Part shown: piece by piece, positions 1-11,503 of the stretch
Position numbering within the stretch: the first letter of the stretch is position 1
Layout: the number at the start of each line of letters is the position of its first letter
Source of the DNA: Metarhizium brunneum
Taxonomy: Eukaryota; Ascomycota; Sordariomycetes; Hypocreales; Clavicipitaceae
Length of the DNA stretch: 64,000 bases
Reading direction: 5' to 3'
Assembly (NCBI RefSeq): GCF_013426205.1
Contig: NC_089423.1
Span: 620,001-684,000 of the forward strand
The notes under the pieces: generated by a model
What the model was told of the DNA's origin: nothing
Seen by the model: only the letters and a program-made list of their open reading frames with translations
Databases searched by the model: none
Program-made: the position numbers and the translations under genes

Positions 1-1267
1 CTCGCCGTCTTGTAGGTGACAGGGGTGTGCTTTTGCAAAGGCCATTTGACGATGCTGCTGAGATCGAACCATCTGTCCAGAGCCCACATATGAACGAGCC
101 TGAGGTCCTCGTGGAGGCAACTACAGAAAAGAACAACACAAAGAGCCTTGAAGTAGATAGCAAGGCTGAAACATCGTCACCAAAGACAAGATTGACACGG
201 CAAGTTGAACAGATTTCGGAAGGCAGGCCAAAAGCCCAACCCCAGGAATGGCTGCAGAACATCATACGTTCATGGAAGAACCCCGTCTTTGAATTAACGG
301 AGCCTCGAATACCATCCCTGGACCAGGCCATTCCCGTAGAGCGGCCAGTCAATGCAAACTATGATGGGCCATGCAGCAAATTTTACTCCCAAGAATATCA
401 TGTACAGTTCGAATCAGCTGCCATGGCCCTGGATGGACGGCTGTCCCGAACTTCATTAGCTCAAGCTGAGGTCATTGGCCAAGTTGACAAGAAGTTCCTT
501 CTCCTCCGGCTACCTCTGCACACACCAAACGTGGCCCAAGGTACAGAAGCATCATCGACACTCATCATGCTAGATCAACACGCGGCGGATGAGAGGTGTC
601 GCCTAGAGGAGCTAATGTCTCAGTATTTTCAGTTAAATCCTCTGCAAGCTGTGACAGAGCTTTTAGAGAAGCCAATCGTATTTGAAGTTTCAGCCAGAGA
701 ATACGAGCTCTTGGGTCGATTTCATAGCCACTTTCGTACATGGGGTATCATGTATGTCATGTGCAAGACGAGCAGCATGAATGAGCACCAGATTGAGATC
801 AAGTCTCTTCCGCCAAGCATTCTAGAGCGGTGTCGGACCGAACCAAAGCTGGTGATTGACCTAGTACGCAAAGAAATCTGGAAGCTTGAGGATAGAACTA
901 TACCACCTCAGCCGGTCTATGAGCCGGGCAAACCGTGGGTTTCCAGTTTCCACAACTGTCCCCAAGGTATACTGGAGCTGCTTCACTCCAGATCTTGTCG
1001 AAGTAAGGTGACCACAAATACCATCATATTCGTGCAGCCCGCTAACAACTCACAGGTGCCATCATGTTTAATGATGAGCTCGGCAAGGACGAATGCAAGC
1101 GAGTGGTCCAACGTCTATCGCGATGTGCCTTTCCATTTCAGTGTGCGCACGGGCGCCCGAGCTTGGTACCGCTGGTCGATATCGGATTAGGTGGTAGGGT
1201 GGGAGGCTGGGAAGCGTCAAGTTTGAGTGCTGACCGGTGGAAGAATTGGCTGGGGGAGTTGTCATGA
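1..1267 (+). CDS. MLH3: MLH3, DNA mismatch repair MutL homologue, C-terminal part (5' truncated by window)
   Basis: This is the C-terminal part of a MutL-family protein that works with MLH1 in mismatch repair and meiotic crossover resolution in the nucleus. The frame is open from base 3, so the gene starts outside the window. The metal-binding endonuclease motif DQHA-x2-E-x4-E is intact ([13 protein letters not shown], near base 572), so the nuclease is probably active. An intron at 1003-1055 (GTAAGG...GCTAAC...CACAG) joins SCRS to AIMFND. It restores the frame to the second conserved block, FQCAHGRPS, which is characteristic of MLH3/PMS1 C-termini, and then to the stop at 1265-1267. Without splicing the frame would run on into unrelated residues and stop at 1190. 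The region between the N-terminal ATPase and the C-terminal domain (about the first 110 codons here) is poorly conserved, as expected for the linker. The identity is firm; the exact exon structure is inferred. Confidence 0.93.
1003..1055 (+). other. intron of MLH3
   Basis: A 53-nt GT-AG intron with a GCTAAC branch-point sequence 10 nt before the CACAG acceptor. Removing it joins two conserved MutL blocks in frame. Confidence 0.88.
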
Positions 1268-1653
1268 GGTGTCAGATGAGCATCTTCAGAATAGAGCGAG
1301 TCGAGTCTTGGCTCTCTGCGCGAACCTTGTGAACATACGGTAATATCAAGAAAGAACCATGCTGCCCGAGATGTGGAGCCATCTGTTCAGTATATTTATG
1401 TATATTTTATTCAGCCAATGGTTCCTCGTGGCCAGAACACAAAGCTCGTTGGATAGCTTGGGCCGGCACACAGCATCGTGCACTAATGTATCACGCCCTC
1501 CTACACAAGCCCAACTACCTAGGTACGTTTGATAGGAACAGACACCAACGCCAATAAATAACTCACCGAACAAACGAAAATCAAGAAAATGAATGCGGAA
1601 GGACAAAAAAAAATTAATTAGTATCAATGTACGTTGTTTGCGCTGTTAAATGA

Positions 1654-1664
1654 CAAAAAGAAAA
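1654..1664 (-). terminator. Pol III terminator of tRNA-Asp
   Basis: Two short T-runs on the minus strand (TTTTCTTTTT), starting five bases after the tRNA 3' end. This is the usual RNA polymerase III stop signal. Confidence 0.7.
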
Positions 1665-1668
1665 GTGG

Positions 1669-1740
1669 CTCTCCCGCCGGGAATTGAACCCGGGTCTCAA
1701 GCGTGACAAGCTTGCATACTGACCACTATACTACGGAAGA
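1669..1740 (-). tRNA. tRNA-Asp (anticodon GTC)
   Basis: A 72-nt cloverleaf read on the minus strand. The acceptor stem TCTTCCG pairs with CGGGAGA (one G-U pair) and is followed by discriminator G. The anticodon stem is CAAGC/GCTTG around the loop TTGTCAC, giving anticodon GTC. The T arm is CCGGG-TTCAATT-CCCGG. The internal A box (TAGTATAGTGG) and B box (GGTTCAATTCC) are both present. There is no intron and no encoded CCA. Confidence 0.97.
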
Positions 1741-2359
1741 TGCGAATGACTGTGAGCAGTCATCGTAGTAGATGTTGTGATTGGGCAGGTGTTATTGGGG
1801 TATATGAACCAATATGAATGACAGTCCATCGGCTGTCACGCGACAGTTCGCACATTCAACACCATTCAGCCATCTAGACGTCTAACTACCAACGACCTCG
1901 CCTGGTCACGAATATTTGGCCCACTTCCACGCCGGCGGCAGGTGCTGCGTCCCGTCTATATGGCCAGAGAGTCGGTTCCGTGACTCGTTGCACAGGGCCG
2001 TTTTAGAGTTAATGTTGCCATGGCTTGCTCATTTGCGGCACCGCGGTACGAAATCCATCCATGTGAGCAAGAGGCGCGCGACTCCCCATTTATTATGTCT
2101 TGCGTGCTTCTTCGGACCACTGGTACACGGAGCCACTTACGACGAGAAACTCAACGTCCCATGTGGCTGAAGGACAAGAGTGCGCAGCCAGAATGCTCGT
2201 CAGGCCGAATGCGTTGCCGTCATTTATCGCACCGCCGTCGCCCGCCGGTTATATAGCATCACCATTGCGAATATCTCCCGTATTTGCTCCCGTGTCGCCA
2301 AGTCGCCGCCGACACCGAGTCCTTTGCACAACCGCCTTATAAGCAGACAGCCGTCCGTC
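1741..2359. other. intergenic, promoter side of the 2360 gene
   Basis: No gene is seen here. A TATATAG box at 2250-2256 lies about 104 bp before the ATG at 2360 and is a plausible core promoter element for that gene. Confidence 0.5.
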
Positions 2360-3009
2360 ATGGAGAGCGTGGGCGCCGTGGAAGCCACCCTCTCGAGCGC
2401 AGCGACGACAATCGCCCTCGTCCACCAGGGCATGGCGACGCACAAGCTCGGCCGCGCCGGGACCAAGAACCTCCTGGGCCAGGTGGCCGACCGCGGACCC
2501 GTCGACGGCCGCCTCATCGACCAGGCTAGGAAGGACCGGCGCACCGAGCAGTACGCGTACTACCTGCTGAGCGAGTACGCCCGGCTGCTGGAGTGGCTCG
2601 CGGACCAGCACTTCAGCGTGCCGGCCGCCGCGGTGAGCTGGTACGACCCGAGGCGCGTCGTGGTCGGCGCGTACCGCGTGCCCCTGGTGTTTGCGAACAG
2701 GCGCTCCCGCGAGCTGAAGGAGTTGGTGGACAGCATCAAGGAGCTGGCCGGGGAGCTGGTGGCGGAGAATGTGAGTGAATGCCTCGCCTTGCGCGTCTCA
2801 TCGGCGTCTTTGACAAGGCGAACCGCAGATCCAAGCCGCTGTGAATGCGCTGCCGACTACGCTGTCGGGCGGCCCGCTGCTCAAAGAAGGTCGGTCGACC
2901 TCCGGTCTTGCTGGCGTGGAACGGAGCCCTTGGCTGATTTTTCCTAGATTTCACTGCCTTGGAACGTCGGACCGAGGCCGCGAGGGTGAGGGTGAAGAAT
3001 GGTACTTGA
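2360..3009 (+). CDS. hypothetical protein, 177 aa, three exons
   Basis: Function not recognised. Exons are read as 2360-2770, 2829-2889 and 2948-3009. The first donor GTGAGT and acceptor CGCAG are phase 0. The second intron (GTCGGT...CTGATTTTTCCTAG) is phase 1 and restores a coherent charged tail ending at TGA 3007-3009. The N-terminal 25 residues (MESVGAVEATLSSAATTIAL) are apolar and resemble the start of fungal STAND or ankyrin-type N-terminal domains. The middle is alpha-helical and rich in Arg, Glu and Leu. I see no catalytic motif, no clear signal peptide and no definite membrane span. GC and codon use are strongly biased to G/C third positions, which supports real coding sequence. Reading through the introns would give a longer ORF with abrupt loss of coding character, so splicing is preferred. 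Confidence 0.65.
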
Positions 3010-3784
3010 TGGGGATGCGTTGGGTTTTTTCTGCCCTGCGTTGCTTAGACAGACTGTCCGTGAGGGCTTGCCGTGTCTTGACTGGAGGCATTTGTACAAT
3101 TTTACACCCGGGACGTAGTGTATTTGAGAACATGAATCAACTCGTTGAACACGCGGCCTACGATGACACCTTGAACAGATTCCCTGACGGTCTCATCACG
3201 GCCAGCAGGCGCGGAACCTCGTCAGTGCCAGCTCATCAGGCACGAGGCTGTGACATGTCATGTCCAAACGACTTCCCTCTTGAACCGTCACACTACCAGA
3301 CCCCATCACCACTTCAAAGTTGTCTGCTCCCCAGCCCCCTCAACACAATCACATCCCCGCTCCGTCTTATACTCATCCGCCGCCGCCGAGGTAGTTACAT
3401 ACTTCACTCCGTTGCGCGGATGGGCCGCGAAGAACCGTAATGGTTTGAGACTGCGGGGGATGGACGTTGTGCAACGTCGGACAAATCGAGATGGGAGTCG
3501 GACCAGAGTCGATTGGCTACACCAAAACGGTCCTACCGTTGCATACTTATGTACATACATGCCCTCACACGGCAGTCGCGTCACCATCGCAGCCAGACAA
3601 ATTGACAGGTCATAGTTGCCGGGTATCAAAGGTAGTACACGGCCCTCCAAGGGGTGCTATTGACACAGGCACGCCGTCAACAATGCCAATTGATACAAAG
3701 CCGAACAAGAAGAAAAGAAAAAAAGAGGCCCTCGCTCATGCCATCCCTTTCCCTTTATATAGAAAGACAAAAGAAAACCCTTGA
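3010..3784. other. intergenic between convergent genes
   Basis: Lies between the 3' ends of the 2360 gene and striatin. Only short, compositionally noisy ORFs are present. It probably contains both 3' UTRs. Confidence 0.5.
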
Positions 3785-6426
3785 CTATCGCGCAAATACC
3801 TTGACTACTCCGTCGCCGCCACCGCTGACCACCCACCGCCCGTCCTGACTCCAGACGCATGAGCAAATACCCTCCCCGCGCATCACTCGGTGGCTCGTAA
3901 TCTCTTGTGTACATGACCTCTTCTCCAGACTCCAGAACCGCAGCGACGCGTCGTGGCCGGCGCTTACGAGCTCGCGGCCGTCGGGGCTCAGTGACAGGCT
4001 GGAGATGGCGTCGGGATGAGCCAGCATGTTGTACGTACATTGGCCTAAGGGCAAGAGTTAGTAGAGCTGCCATGCATCTCGGCGGAGGGGAGCCGCATGG
4101 CGTATACGTACCGCTGTTGGCATCGAAGAAGCGCACGAATCGATCCTCGTGCCCCGAAATAATCGTGCCCTCCACGCCGGAGCCCGCCATGGATCGCCCG
4201 CCCGTCGGGCCCCCGGCCGCATTCTCCTCCTCTCCCCCCAGGCTGCTGCCATGGTGCTGGTTGCCTTGGTCTAGGCCAATCGTCGTGGCCACAATGGCGT
4301 TGACGCCCGTCTTGACGGACCCGTCGTACGTTTCCATGCTGTCCATCGACCCGACCTGCTCGCCTGTTTTGGTATCGTAGACAATGACGGCGGCGTCTGA
4401 GTAGGACACGACAAATGTTTCGCCAGAGGTCCCCAGCGGCGCGATGCACGTAGGGCTGCCCTTGGAGCCGTCCCCCCGCGAGACCACGTGCACCAGTGTG
4501 TAGTGGAATGGGGAGCTGGACGCGACACTGGCCTGAGGCGAGTTTGAGAAGCCACTGCCAGAGCTCATCGAGTTGCCGCGGACTCTGCCACCGCGGCCAG
4601 TCATGCCCCGATTCGAGCCTGGCTGCGGTGAGCTCAGCTGTGGCGGAGCGCTCACTGACCAGATACGGACTGATCCGTCTGCGGCTCCGGAAACGAGCAG
4701 TATGCGATCTGCGTTCCCGTAGGGACTTGATGTACCGAATATTGCACCCAACGTGGTGGGCAAGACGCACAGAGCCCACACGGCATCCGTGTGGCCCTCA
4801 AGAGTTGCCTTGGGATCGACTCGCCCACGCTCCCACACACGAATGGTGGCATCTTGGCCGCCAGAAAATATCCATCCATCGCCTTGCGCACGACCACCAG
4901 TAGAGAAGTTGGGCGCAGGCGACCACGATGTCAGACTCAAAACCGAGCCGGAGTGGCCGCGGTGCGTGAAATTGGCGATGACATCCAAATCAGAGGCGGC
5001 TCCGGCAAACGGGCCAGGATGGTCGAGCCTGGGAATGTGGAACCGCTTAATCATGCCGTCGTCGCCAGCCGTGCAAATCTCAGGCTCTCCCGGGCTGCCA
5101 CCACCAGAGAAGATGACTGTGCGGACGGTATCTAGATGACCCCGTAGTCCAAAGCGCAGCTTGAAGTTGCCACTGTCCGACTTTTGACTAGATCCCAGTC
5201 CCAACTCATGCTCGCCGCTGCGTCTTCTTGACATTGAGCCTTTTCTCCGATGTCCACCGCTGGGCACTCTGTTGGGCGACTTGGGCAGGTACTCGGCGTT
5301 GGGAAACACGTCGGTGTCGGGACGGTTCGTTGCAGACGGGGGATTCTGTGGAACAGCACCAGGTTCTGGAAAGGTACCTTCCGGAAAGTCCCAGCCATCG
5401 GGATCAGCATTTGGCGGAATCTTGTCCCTCGACTCCGTCGCGTCCTGAATACCACCCAGCGCCTCGGCAGCGTGGTTGGGACCTGGCAGGTTCTCTTCGA
5501 CGGGACGGGTCGTCACGGATACGGGGGCAGACCAATCGCTGGGCGTCCCATACATGGCCTGCTGATTATCGCCGGCAGATCGAAGCATCGGCTGTGGCTG
5601 TAGCTCCTGCTTCGGAGCAAAGTTGGCCGGAGGCTGCTGCATTTGAGGCCCAGCATTCTGGGGAGGCTGCTGTCTCGCATTCATCACGTTGAAGTCCTGG
5701 ACGTGGTTCACATTCTGTCGTTGCATCTGGTACTGTCGATCCATGTGCTGGGGTGGTGGCATCCCAAATTGTTCAACTTCGCGCAAGTCCTCAATCATCG
5801 GAAGCGGTGGTGAGTCGCGGGGTGGTAGGGGGTTGGCGGGCGTAATCATCAAGTACAAAAATTCGGATTGGCACTGGTCGAGGAACGTCTTCAGCTCGAT
5901 TCTTTGCGTATCATCATCGGGCTTCTCGACCTCGATGCCCTCAACGCCTGGTACGCTGTATTTATCCGACGAAGCTGCATGTTTGTTAGCTGCATTGCCA
6001 TAGGGGCTCTTTGGAGATGACGGAGCGCAACTCACTTCGAAGCTTCTCCTGAATTTTGGCAGCACGGTCATTCTTTGCCGCCTCGGCGGCTTCCGTAGCC
6101 GCTGTGCCCTTCAGCTTTGCCGCCTGGTCTTTGACTTTTCGTTCAAGAATCGTAACATATTTCTTGAGGGCCTTCTGAGTGGCATCTGCTCTCCGTGCCT
6201 GGCCCTCGAGATGAGCTATCCTCCCTCGCATCTCCTGTTTCTCGATTTCCCAGGCGTTTCTGTCTCGCTCATGTCGATGCCATTCGGTCTGCAAGAACCG
6301 CATAACGCCTTGCAGAGTATACTCGGTCGCCTGAGGTTGATTTGTCCCGTTTGGATGCATGCTCATGCCCATACCCATACCCATATCCATCCCGCCCACG
6401 CCGTTGCCCACGGTCGGGCCCATCAT
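3785..6426 (-). CDS. PRO11: striatin (PRO11/Far8 type), STRIPAK regulatory B''' subunit
   Basis: Striatin is the scaffold of the STRIPAK phosphatase-kinase complex, which sits at nuclear and endomembranes and controls cell fusion, fruiting-body development and septation. Exons are 6426-6036, 5974-4112 and 4044-3785, giving 837 aa. Intron 1 has donor GTGAGT and branch GCTAAC. Intron 2 has donor GTACGT and acceptor CTTAG and joins ANS to GQCTYNM. Order of parts: a Met/Gly-rich tail (about 1-33); the striatin core [20 protein letters not shown] with an adjoining coiled coil (about 35-105), the region that holds the caveolin-binding, dimerisation and PP2A contacts in the family; a Gln/Pro/Asn-rich linker (about 190-400); then a WD40 propeller from about 400 to the end, with GHLDTV, GHSGSV and GHTDAV repeat starts and a final [11 protein letters not shown] blade. 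Length matches the fungal family. The large second exon would end in a false tail without intron 2. Confidence 0.96.
4045..4111 (-). other. intron 2 of striatin
   Basis: A 67-nt phase-1 intron with GTACGT donor, CTAAC branch point and CCCTTAG acceptor. It lies between the last two WD40 blades. Confidence 0.9.
5975..6035 (-). other. intron 1 of striatin
   Basis: A 61-nt phase-1 intron with GTGAGT donor, GCTAAC branch point and ATGCAG acceptor, just after the coiled coil. Confidence 0.9.
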
Positions 6427-7297
6427 GGCGCGCCTCGATTAAATAGGCGGGCTCATGGAGAGCCTACACCAGTCGAGAGGTTGGTTCGCAAGCTCTGCCG
6501 TATGCTGGCAGCAACGAGGCGTCGGCGGTTGCGCGTGCGTACAAGATGGCTCAGGATGTCTTGAAGGTTGCGGTAGTGGCGCGCTTTGGGGCTGGAAATC
6601 AATGAGGTTTATCAAACTGGTCGACTCTTTGCTAGTGTAACTCTACCTTGAGCTCCCGATGTTGCTGTTCCTTGCTGGGATGCGGGTGCTCCTGCTGGCC
6701 AATTAGAGGGCGTCGTTTGCTTTGAGGCCGTAAGGCATCAACTCGCCCCTGGGCTCTCCCTCGGTAGTGGGTCCATGTCTCCCTGCCGACTTCAGGAGAC
6801 AGAGTACACGATGAGAGCTCGTCATTGGATTTGGCTGCATGGAGTTTGTGTAAATTCCTAATTTGCTGCGAATACGTGCATATGCACCATGTATCTATCT
6901 CTTCTCGGCGTTTGTTAACAACTACATTGGGGTGCGCACGCGAGGCTGGGACCCAATCGTGTCGAGGGATGTGTGGATTATGAACAGAACATACGGGTAC
7001 TCCATCGCTCAAGTACCAGAGACCCCTAGACCTGTATGAAACTTTGGGCTATCTGCGAAAATGCAGGAAAATATCGTAATTTCTCTTTATACTTGTCCGC
7101 AGCTCCTTTTGGGTGTAGGTTCTCTCTCAACGGCGAGGTTCGAGACGACGACGTAATACCGTTATCTGAGCATGTTGGTATTCGGCTTCATATTCACCAT
7201 TTCTATTTGAAATACACGTGTACGTGCTGAAAAACTCTAATTCCATGGGTATCTATCCATCTATCCATTTGATCCAACTCCATGCACCTCGAATGTA
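6427..7297. other. striatin upstream region
   Basis: About 0.9 kb between the striatin ATG and the RAD14 stop, with both genes on the minus strand. It probably holds the striatin promoter and 5' UTR and the RAD14 3' UTR. No further gene is supported. Confidence 0.5.
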
Positions 7298-8566
7298 TTA
7301 CAATTCCAGCTCTTCAACTTCCATGCCACAATCAACACATGTCTTTATCGTCATGCCCTCCTCATTCTCTACAGTGCGGCCCCATTGATGGACATGCTTC
7401 GTATCTCGTATGGAATCTCCGAATTTGTTTGCGCCCGACTTGCCTAGCGTACCAGCCTGTCGTCGGAAGGCGTCTGTTCGAGTCTTGCGCTTCAAATCCA
7501 TCAGTTTCTCTTTAAACTTGGCCTCTTTCCGCGCCTTCTTTTGTGCTTCTCGCCTCTCATACTCTGCATCCAGCTTTTCTGCAGATCCCCATTTCGTGTT
7601 GACCGCATACTCCTCAACTTGGAATCGCAGGAACAGCATCATGTCATGCCAATGAGATTTATGCGGGTTCGGCTTCGAAAGATGGGGCAAGAGCTCTGGG
7701 TCTCGCAGTTCGGCTGTTACGTGTTAGTAAGAAAACGAATATGAGCAAAAAAAGACTCACGGTCGGTTAATAAATAGTCCTCCTTGCACTCCGTCTTGGT
7801 CAGGAGTGAGTACTTCTCGGGGTACTTTTCCTTGCACTTGTTGCAAACGCAAATATGAAAGACCTCCTCCCAGACAAAATCGATCTCCAGGCTCTTGCAC
7901 TCTCTACACTTCTTCCTTTTCTCTTCATCGTCTAAAACACTGATTCCAGGCTCGAATGGGCCCGCCTTTTGTCGTTGAAGCTTCCGGATTAGTTGCATGC
8001 GCTCCCACTCCTGGACAGTCATGTCCTTTGGTCGTTGCTCATCTTCCTGTCCCGGTTTTTTTGCGCCCAAGGCGTAGTTATGAGGGTCATCTTCTGTTGT
8101 CAAGAAACCACCCTTTGTATCGGTCATGGAGCTCATATTGTAATCGACAAACTTGGTAAATTTGCGGGCTGGGCGCAAAGCCTCTTCGTCGCCTTTGTTA
8201 CGGCCATCGCGGTTGGTCCCCGACGCCATCGCAGACGAAGCTTGCGAAGAGATTTCACTGTACAAGCGCTTTCCATTTACTGGCTTGGAGACGTGAACAT
8301 GTTCAGTGGGAACAAATCCAGCCGCAGACTTGGGGGTGTTGGAAGTCTTGCCAGCAGCACGTTGCTCGGCTTCACGTTGGTCTCGGATGGCTTTGGCACG
8401 CAATCGATTCTCTTCCTTGAAGATATCAGTAAGTTTAAGCGAATGAAAAGACCAAAGGCTTCGAAATGGCGATGAAATGACGTACGATTCGTCTGGTAAC
8501 TTCGGGCGTCGGTGGCGAGGCGACAGGTGCCGTTGTAGACGGAGGTGGCGTTGTCCCTCGCTCCAT
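7298..8566 (-). CDS. RAD14: Rad14/XPA, nucleotide excision repair damage-verification protein
   Basis: Rad14/XPA checks UV and bulky lesions and assembles the excision complex with RPA and TFIIH in the nucleus. Exons are 8566-8486, 8415-7761 and 7713-7298, giving 383 aa. Exon 1 encodes a short Pro/Thr tail ending TRRI and splices (GTACGT...CTTCAAG) to EENRLRAKAI, the usual start of the conserved part. The zinc finger is C197-x2-C200-x17-C218-x2-C221. It is followed by the DNA-binding core with KTECKEDYLLTD. Intron 2 (47 nt, TTACTAAC branch) joins LLTDP to ELRDPELLPHL. The basic helical C-terminus ends with WGRTVENEEGM and a conserved CVDCG pair. Length and domain order fit the fungal family. 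Without the first intron a Met further upstream (8592) would begin an implausible Arg/Gln-rich start. Confidence 0.95.
7714..7760 (-). other. intron 2 of RAD14
   Basis: A 47-nt intron, the shortest seen in the window, with GTGAGT donor, TACTAAC branch and AACAG acceptor. It splits a Pro codon. Confidence 0.9.
8416..8485 (-). other. intron 1 of RAD14
   Basis: A 70-nt phase-0 intron with GTACGT donor and CTTCAAG acceptor. Confidence 0.85.
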
Positions 8567-9189
8567 TGAAGCTGGAGCTGACGCGGCGGCACGTAATCAG
8601 ATAGGGAGCGGGAGTGTAGGTCACGAAAGATTCAAGTCGATGGTTATCGCTACACAAAATACGGCTGTGTTAAAGTGGTGAGACGTGAGGATGCTCAAGC
8701 TGCGACAAGATGTTCACGATGATGCGAAGTAGAGGGGCCAACTGTGGGGGGGCGGCCGGATGCCGGATGCCTGATGTCACTCGCACCTTCCTGCGCCAAA
8801 CGTGACTCCGCATCAACAGATGCACCAGAAATACGCCATCTCCCGTCCAAGGAATTGAGCCACTTGTAATGTCTGCATTTCATTTTCAAAGTCATGGAGC
8901 CTTCACTTTTACTTGGTCTTTTTATTCAACCACCAAATGAAATATGAGTTGCAAGTCGAGATCATGATTGTTGACCTGTTCGTGGACTGCACTCGGTTCC
9001 GTCATGATGCGAACCCAGGTTGCCCAGGCATGCTCGGCCTCCTTATTCCGCCCCGGGCCGCATCCCTGTGATTATTATCTGACCGGTTTGGCTGAGAGCG
9101 ACCAAGCAGTTATAATGAAGTCTGCATTCACCAAGCCGTACGGGTATCGCATCGTTGCCAGCTTCTCACGTTCAATCCTGCGCCAAAAG
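8567..9189. other. RAD14 upstream region
   Basis: No supported gene. It lies between the RAD14 start (minus) and the decayed gene at 9190 (plus), so it is or was a divergent promoter region. Confidence 0.45.
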
Positions 9190-10063
9190 ATGCCAGCTAT
9201 AAGAGACATAGTATTTGGGCTGTTGGCGGCAGTGATAGGCACAGTTCGTGCTGCGGATATAATGAGGTCATTACTTGCTACGGCCACGACGGATCCGCCT
9301 GGGCGAATAATACTCGATGCCCTGGATCTGATGCATGCGGCGGCATCGATGCACATGTCCATCGAACCGACTGTGTCACAAACCTGAAGATGGACCTGGT
9401 ACTTTAATCAGGGGGGCTTGTACAGTCAAACCTTGGAAAAATGCCTATGCGCCCAGATTTGCGAATACGGCACGTCTGGTAAATTATACCAATCGGCACA
9501 GCTACACGGTCTCGATGGCCCGGCCTTGGGTACAACTTTGGGAGCGAAGCCATACTTTTCCAACCTTGACATAAGCAGCTGACGCCGTGGACGCAAAAGA
9601 CGAGATCAAGACAAACAAATCTGCCAGGCGGTTTCCCCGAGTTACGATTTGTAGCGACGGCTCATTCTGCTCCGACAAGGATGGCATCGCGTGTTGCGGT
9701 CAGAAAACGGGCGAATTTCGGGACAAAAACGCCAATATTGCTAACGGTCCCGCAACAACAACTCTCTCGTGGGGCCCAGAACATACACCATCCGGATACC
9801 AGACCATCGCGACGACTGCAGGCTTGGCCTCTCAGACACCTTCACCAACTCCAAAACCAGACCCCAACGACAACAACGCCGTCAAAATTAGCAAAGGAGT
9901 CGACATCCCGGTCGGTGTTATTGCCATCGGGGCCATCGCAGCACTCTTCTTCATGAGACGTGGAAAGCGAGCGAGAGCCAGCACCAGTGCGCAGGAGCTC
10001 CCTAACAAAGGCGGACAAAAAAGGCCCAGGACACCTGGGTGCCGGCCCGCTCCCAGGAACTAG
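9190..10063 (+). pseudogene. degenerate gene for a Cys-rich, single-pass membrane protein
   Basis: The pieces of one protein type appear in order but in different frames. From 9190 there is a signal peptide (MPAIRDIVFGLLAAVIGTVRA). From 9276, one frame off, a CYGHDG...RCPGSDACGG block follows. From about 9347, in a third frame, comes a SNRLCHKP...RGACTVKPWKN block. From 9442, back in the first frame, comes ICEYGTSGKLYQSAQLHGLDG. From 9587 a fourth switch gives ICSDGSFCSD...IACCG, a Thr/Pro stalk, one membrane span (IPVGVIAIGAIAALFFMRR) and a basic tail ending at 10063. This order (Cys-rich ectodomain, Ser/Thr/Pro stalk, one span, short cytoplasmic tail) is common for fungal wall- or surface-sensing proteins of unknown role. 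The switches are too close together for introns and look like single-base indels, for example a short T-run before the Cys at 9461. Assembly error is the main alternative. Confidence 0.6.
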
Positions 10064-11503
10064 ACGGGTCACGAGAGCCAAATACACCAGTCTGAACTCG
10101 CAGCATGGCAGTTTGATTTTGCGAAGTTGCATTGGATAGAATCACATGTCATATGGCACGTTGGCCAGGGGGCGTTTGGTGTACATGACAGGCCTAGCGA
10201 TGGAAGCATAAGCCGGGTGACTTTGTCTGCCCATTCGATGCGCCGAAACGCGGGCAGACATGCAAGTCAGCAAACGCGCATACCTGCCACGCGTATAGCC
10301 ACATGGCAACATGGCGAGGGCTGCGTATCCATTGATACCTCTCAAAAAGGCAAGCACTATTTATCGAGCAGGCGCAAGCAGACGCCGTATCCTACGACGA
10401 ACCCAGCACATGTGTCATGGTCCAGGGATAAATAAGTACATGTGAGATGTACGACTTTCGTAGAATGTACATGCCTTGTCTTTCTACCCAGGGGCGTGAG
10501 GATATAAGAACCAAGTTCCACAAGTAGGATATTCATCGTGCCCTCGGAGTTGGCTGTTCCCATTCTGCGACTGGTAAACCGGAACCAAACAACGACCGAC
10601 AACAGCCTCTTTAAAAGTTTAGTGTGGGCTTAGCCGTACGTAGTTGCGACTCGGGGCACAAACAACAGCCAGAGTCCTATGCGCCGCGCACATAGTAGTT
10701 ACAACTGCTACACCTCGACCAGGGCCGGCATCCCCAGGCGCTCTTCGTCCTAAGAAATAACTACATACAGTACGCTGTGCTGCGTCGGGAGGCGGGAAAC
10801 GCCACCCGGAGAGCCGGCAGCCCCTACGACACAGTGGCTGAATACGACCAGACTTCCACCCACGCCCGAGGGCGCTTCCAGGCTCCGGGGCAAAGGCGTG
10901 ATCAGCGTCAAGGAGTTGCGCAAAATAGTCACCCGACCCAAGCGGAAACCAAACGGCCCCCGCGGGCAATTCGCATGAAGCCACTGGATCATTCTGGAAT
11001 AAGCTGGCGATGGAGGACACACGCTGCAGGTCGTTGCGGCGGCAGGGAAACAGGGAAACAACTCCTTCTTGTATCTGACACCGTCATCATGTACTAGCAG
11101 CAACCACTAATACGTACGTGCATGTGCGTCTCGTCACCACGCGACAGTGGAACCACAATGCCCCCCGTCGGCATGTTTATAAGCAACCCGGTACTTTATG
11201 CCAGCAACATGGTCATGTTGTAGGGGCCCCGTCACCAAACGCACCTCACTGCCTCGATGGGGAAAATCCCGAGCCGAGGAGCCGCGAATTCCTCAAAGGA
11301 AACCAATTACATTCCATGGTACAGACATCTAATACAATCCAACAAACCCGGTGGCTTATCGGCCTTCAACCCCGTGTTGTTATTCCCGCCCCAAGGATTC
11401 TGCTTGTACCAGAAGCATCAGAAAGCCTCTCCCACCCCCCCGGGCCCCCAGCATCGTCTATGCAGTTGCCACGTGTTGATTAGCCGTGTCCCCTTTTCCC
11501 CGT
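10064..11503. other. intergenic, 1.4 kb
   Basis: Several overlapping ORFs of 80-130 codons occur on both strands, but none has family motifs, splice logic or consistent codon bias. The 3' UTR of PHO88 probably occupies the right end. Confidence 0.45.
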
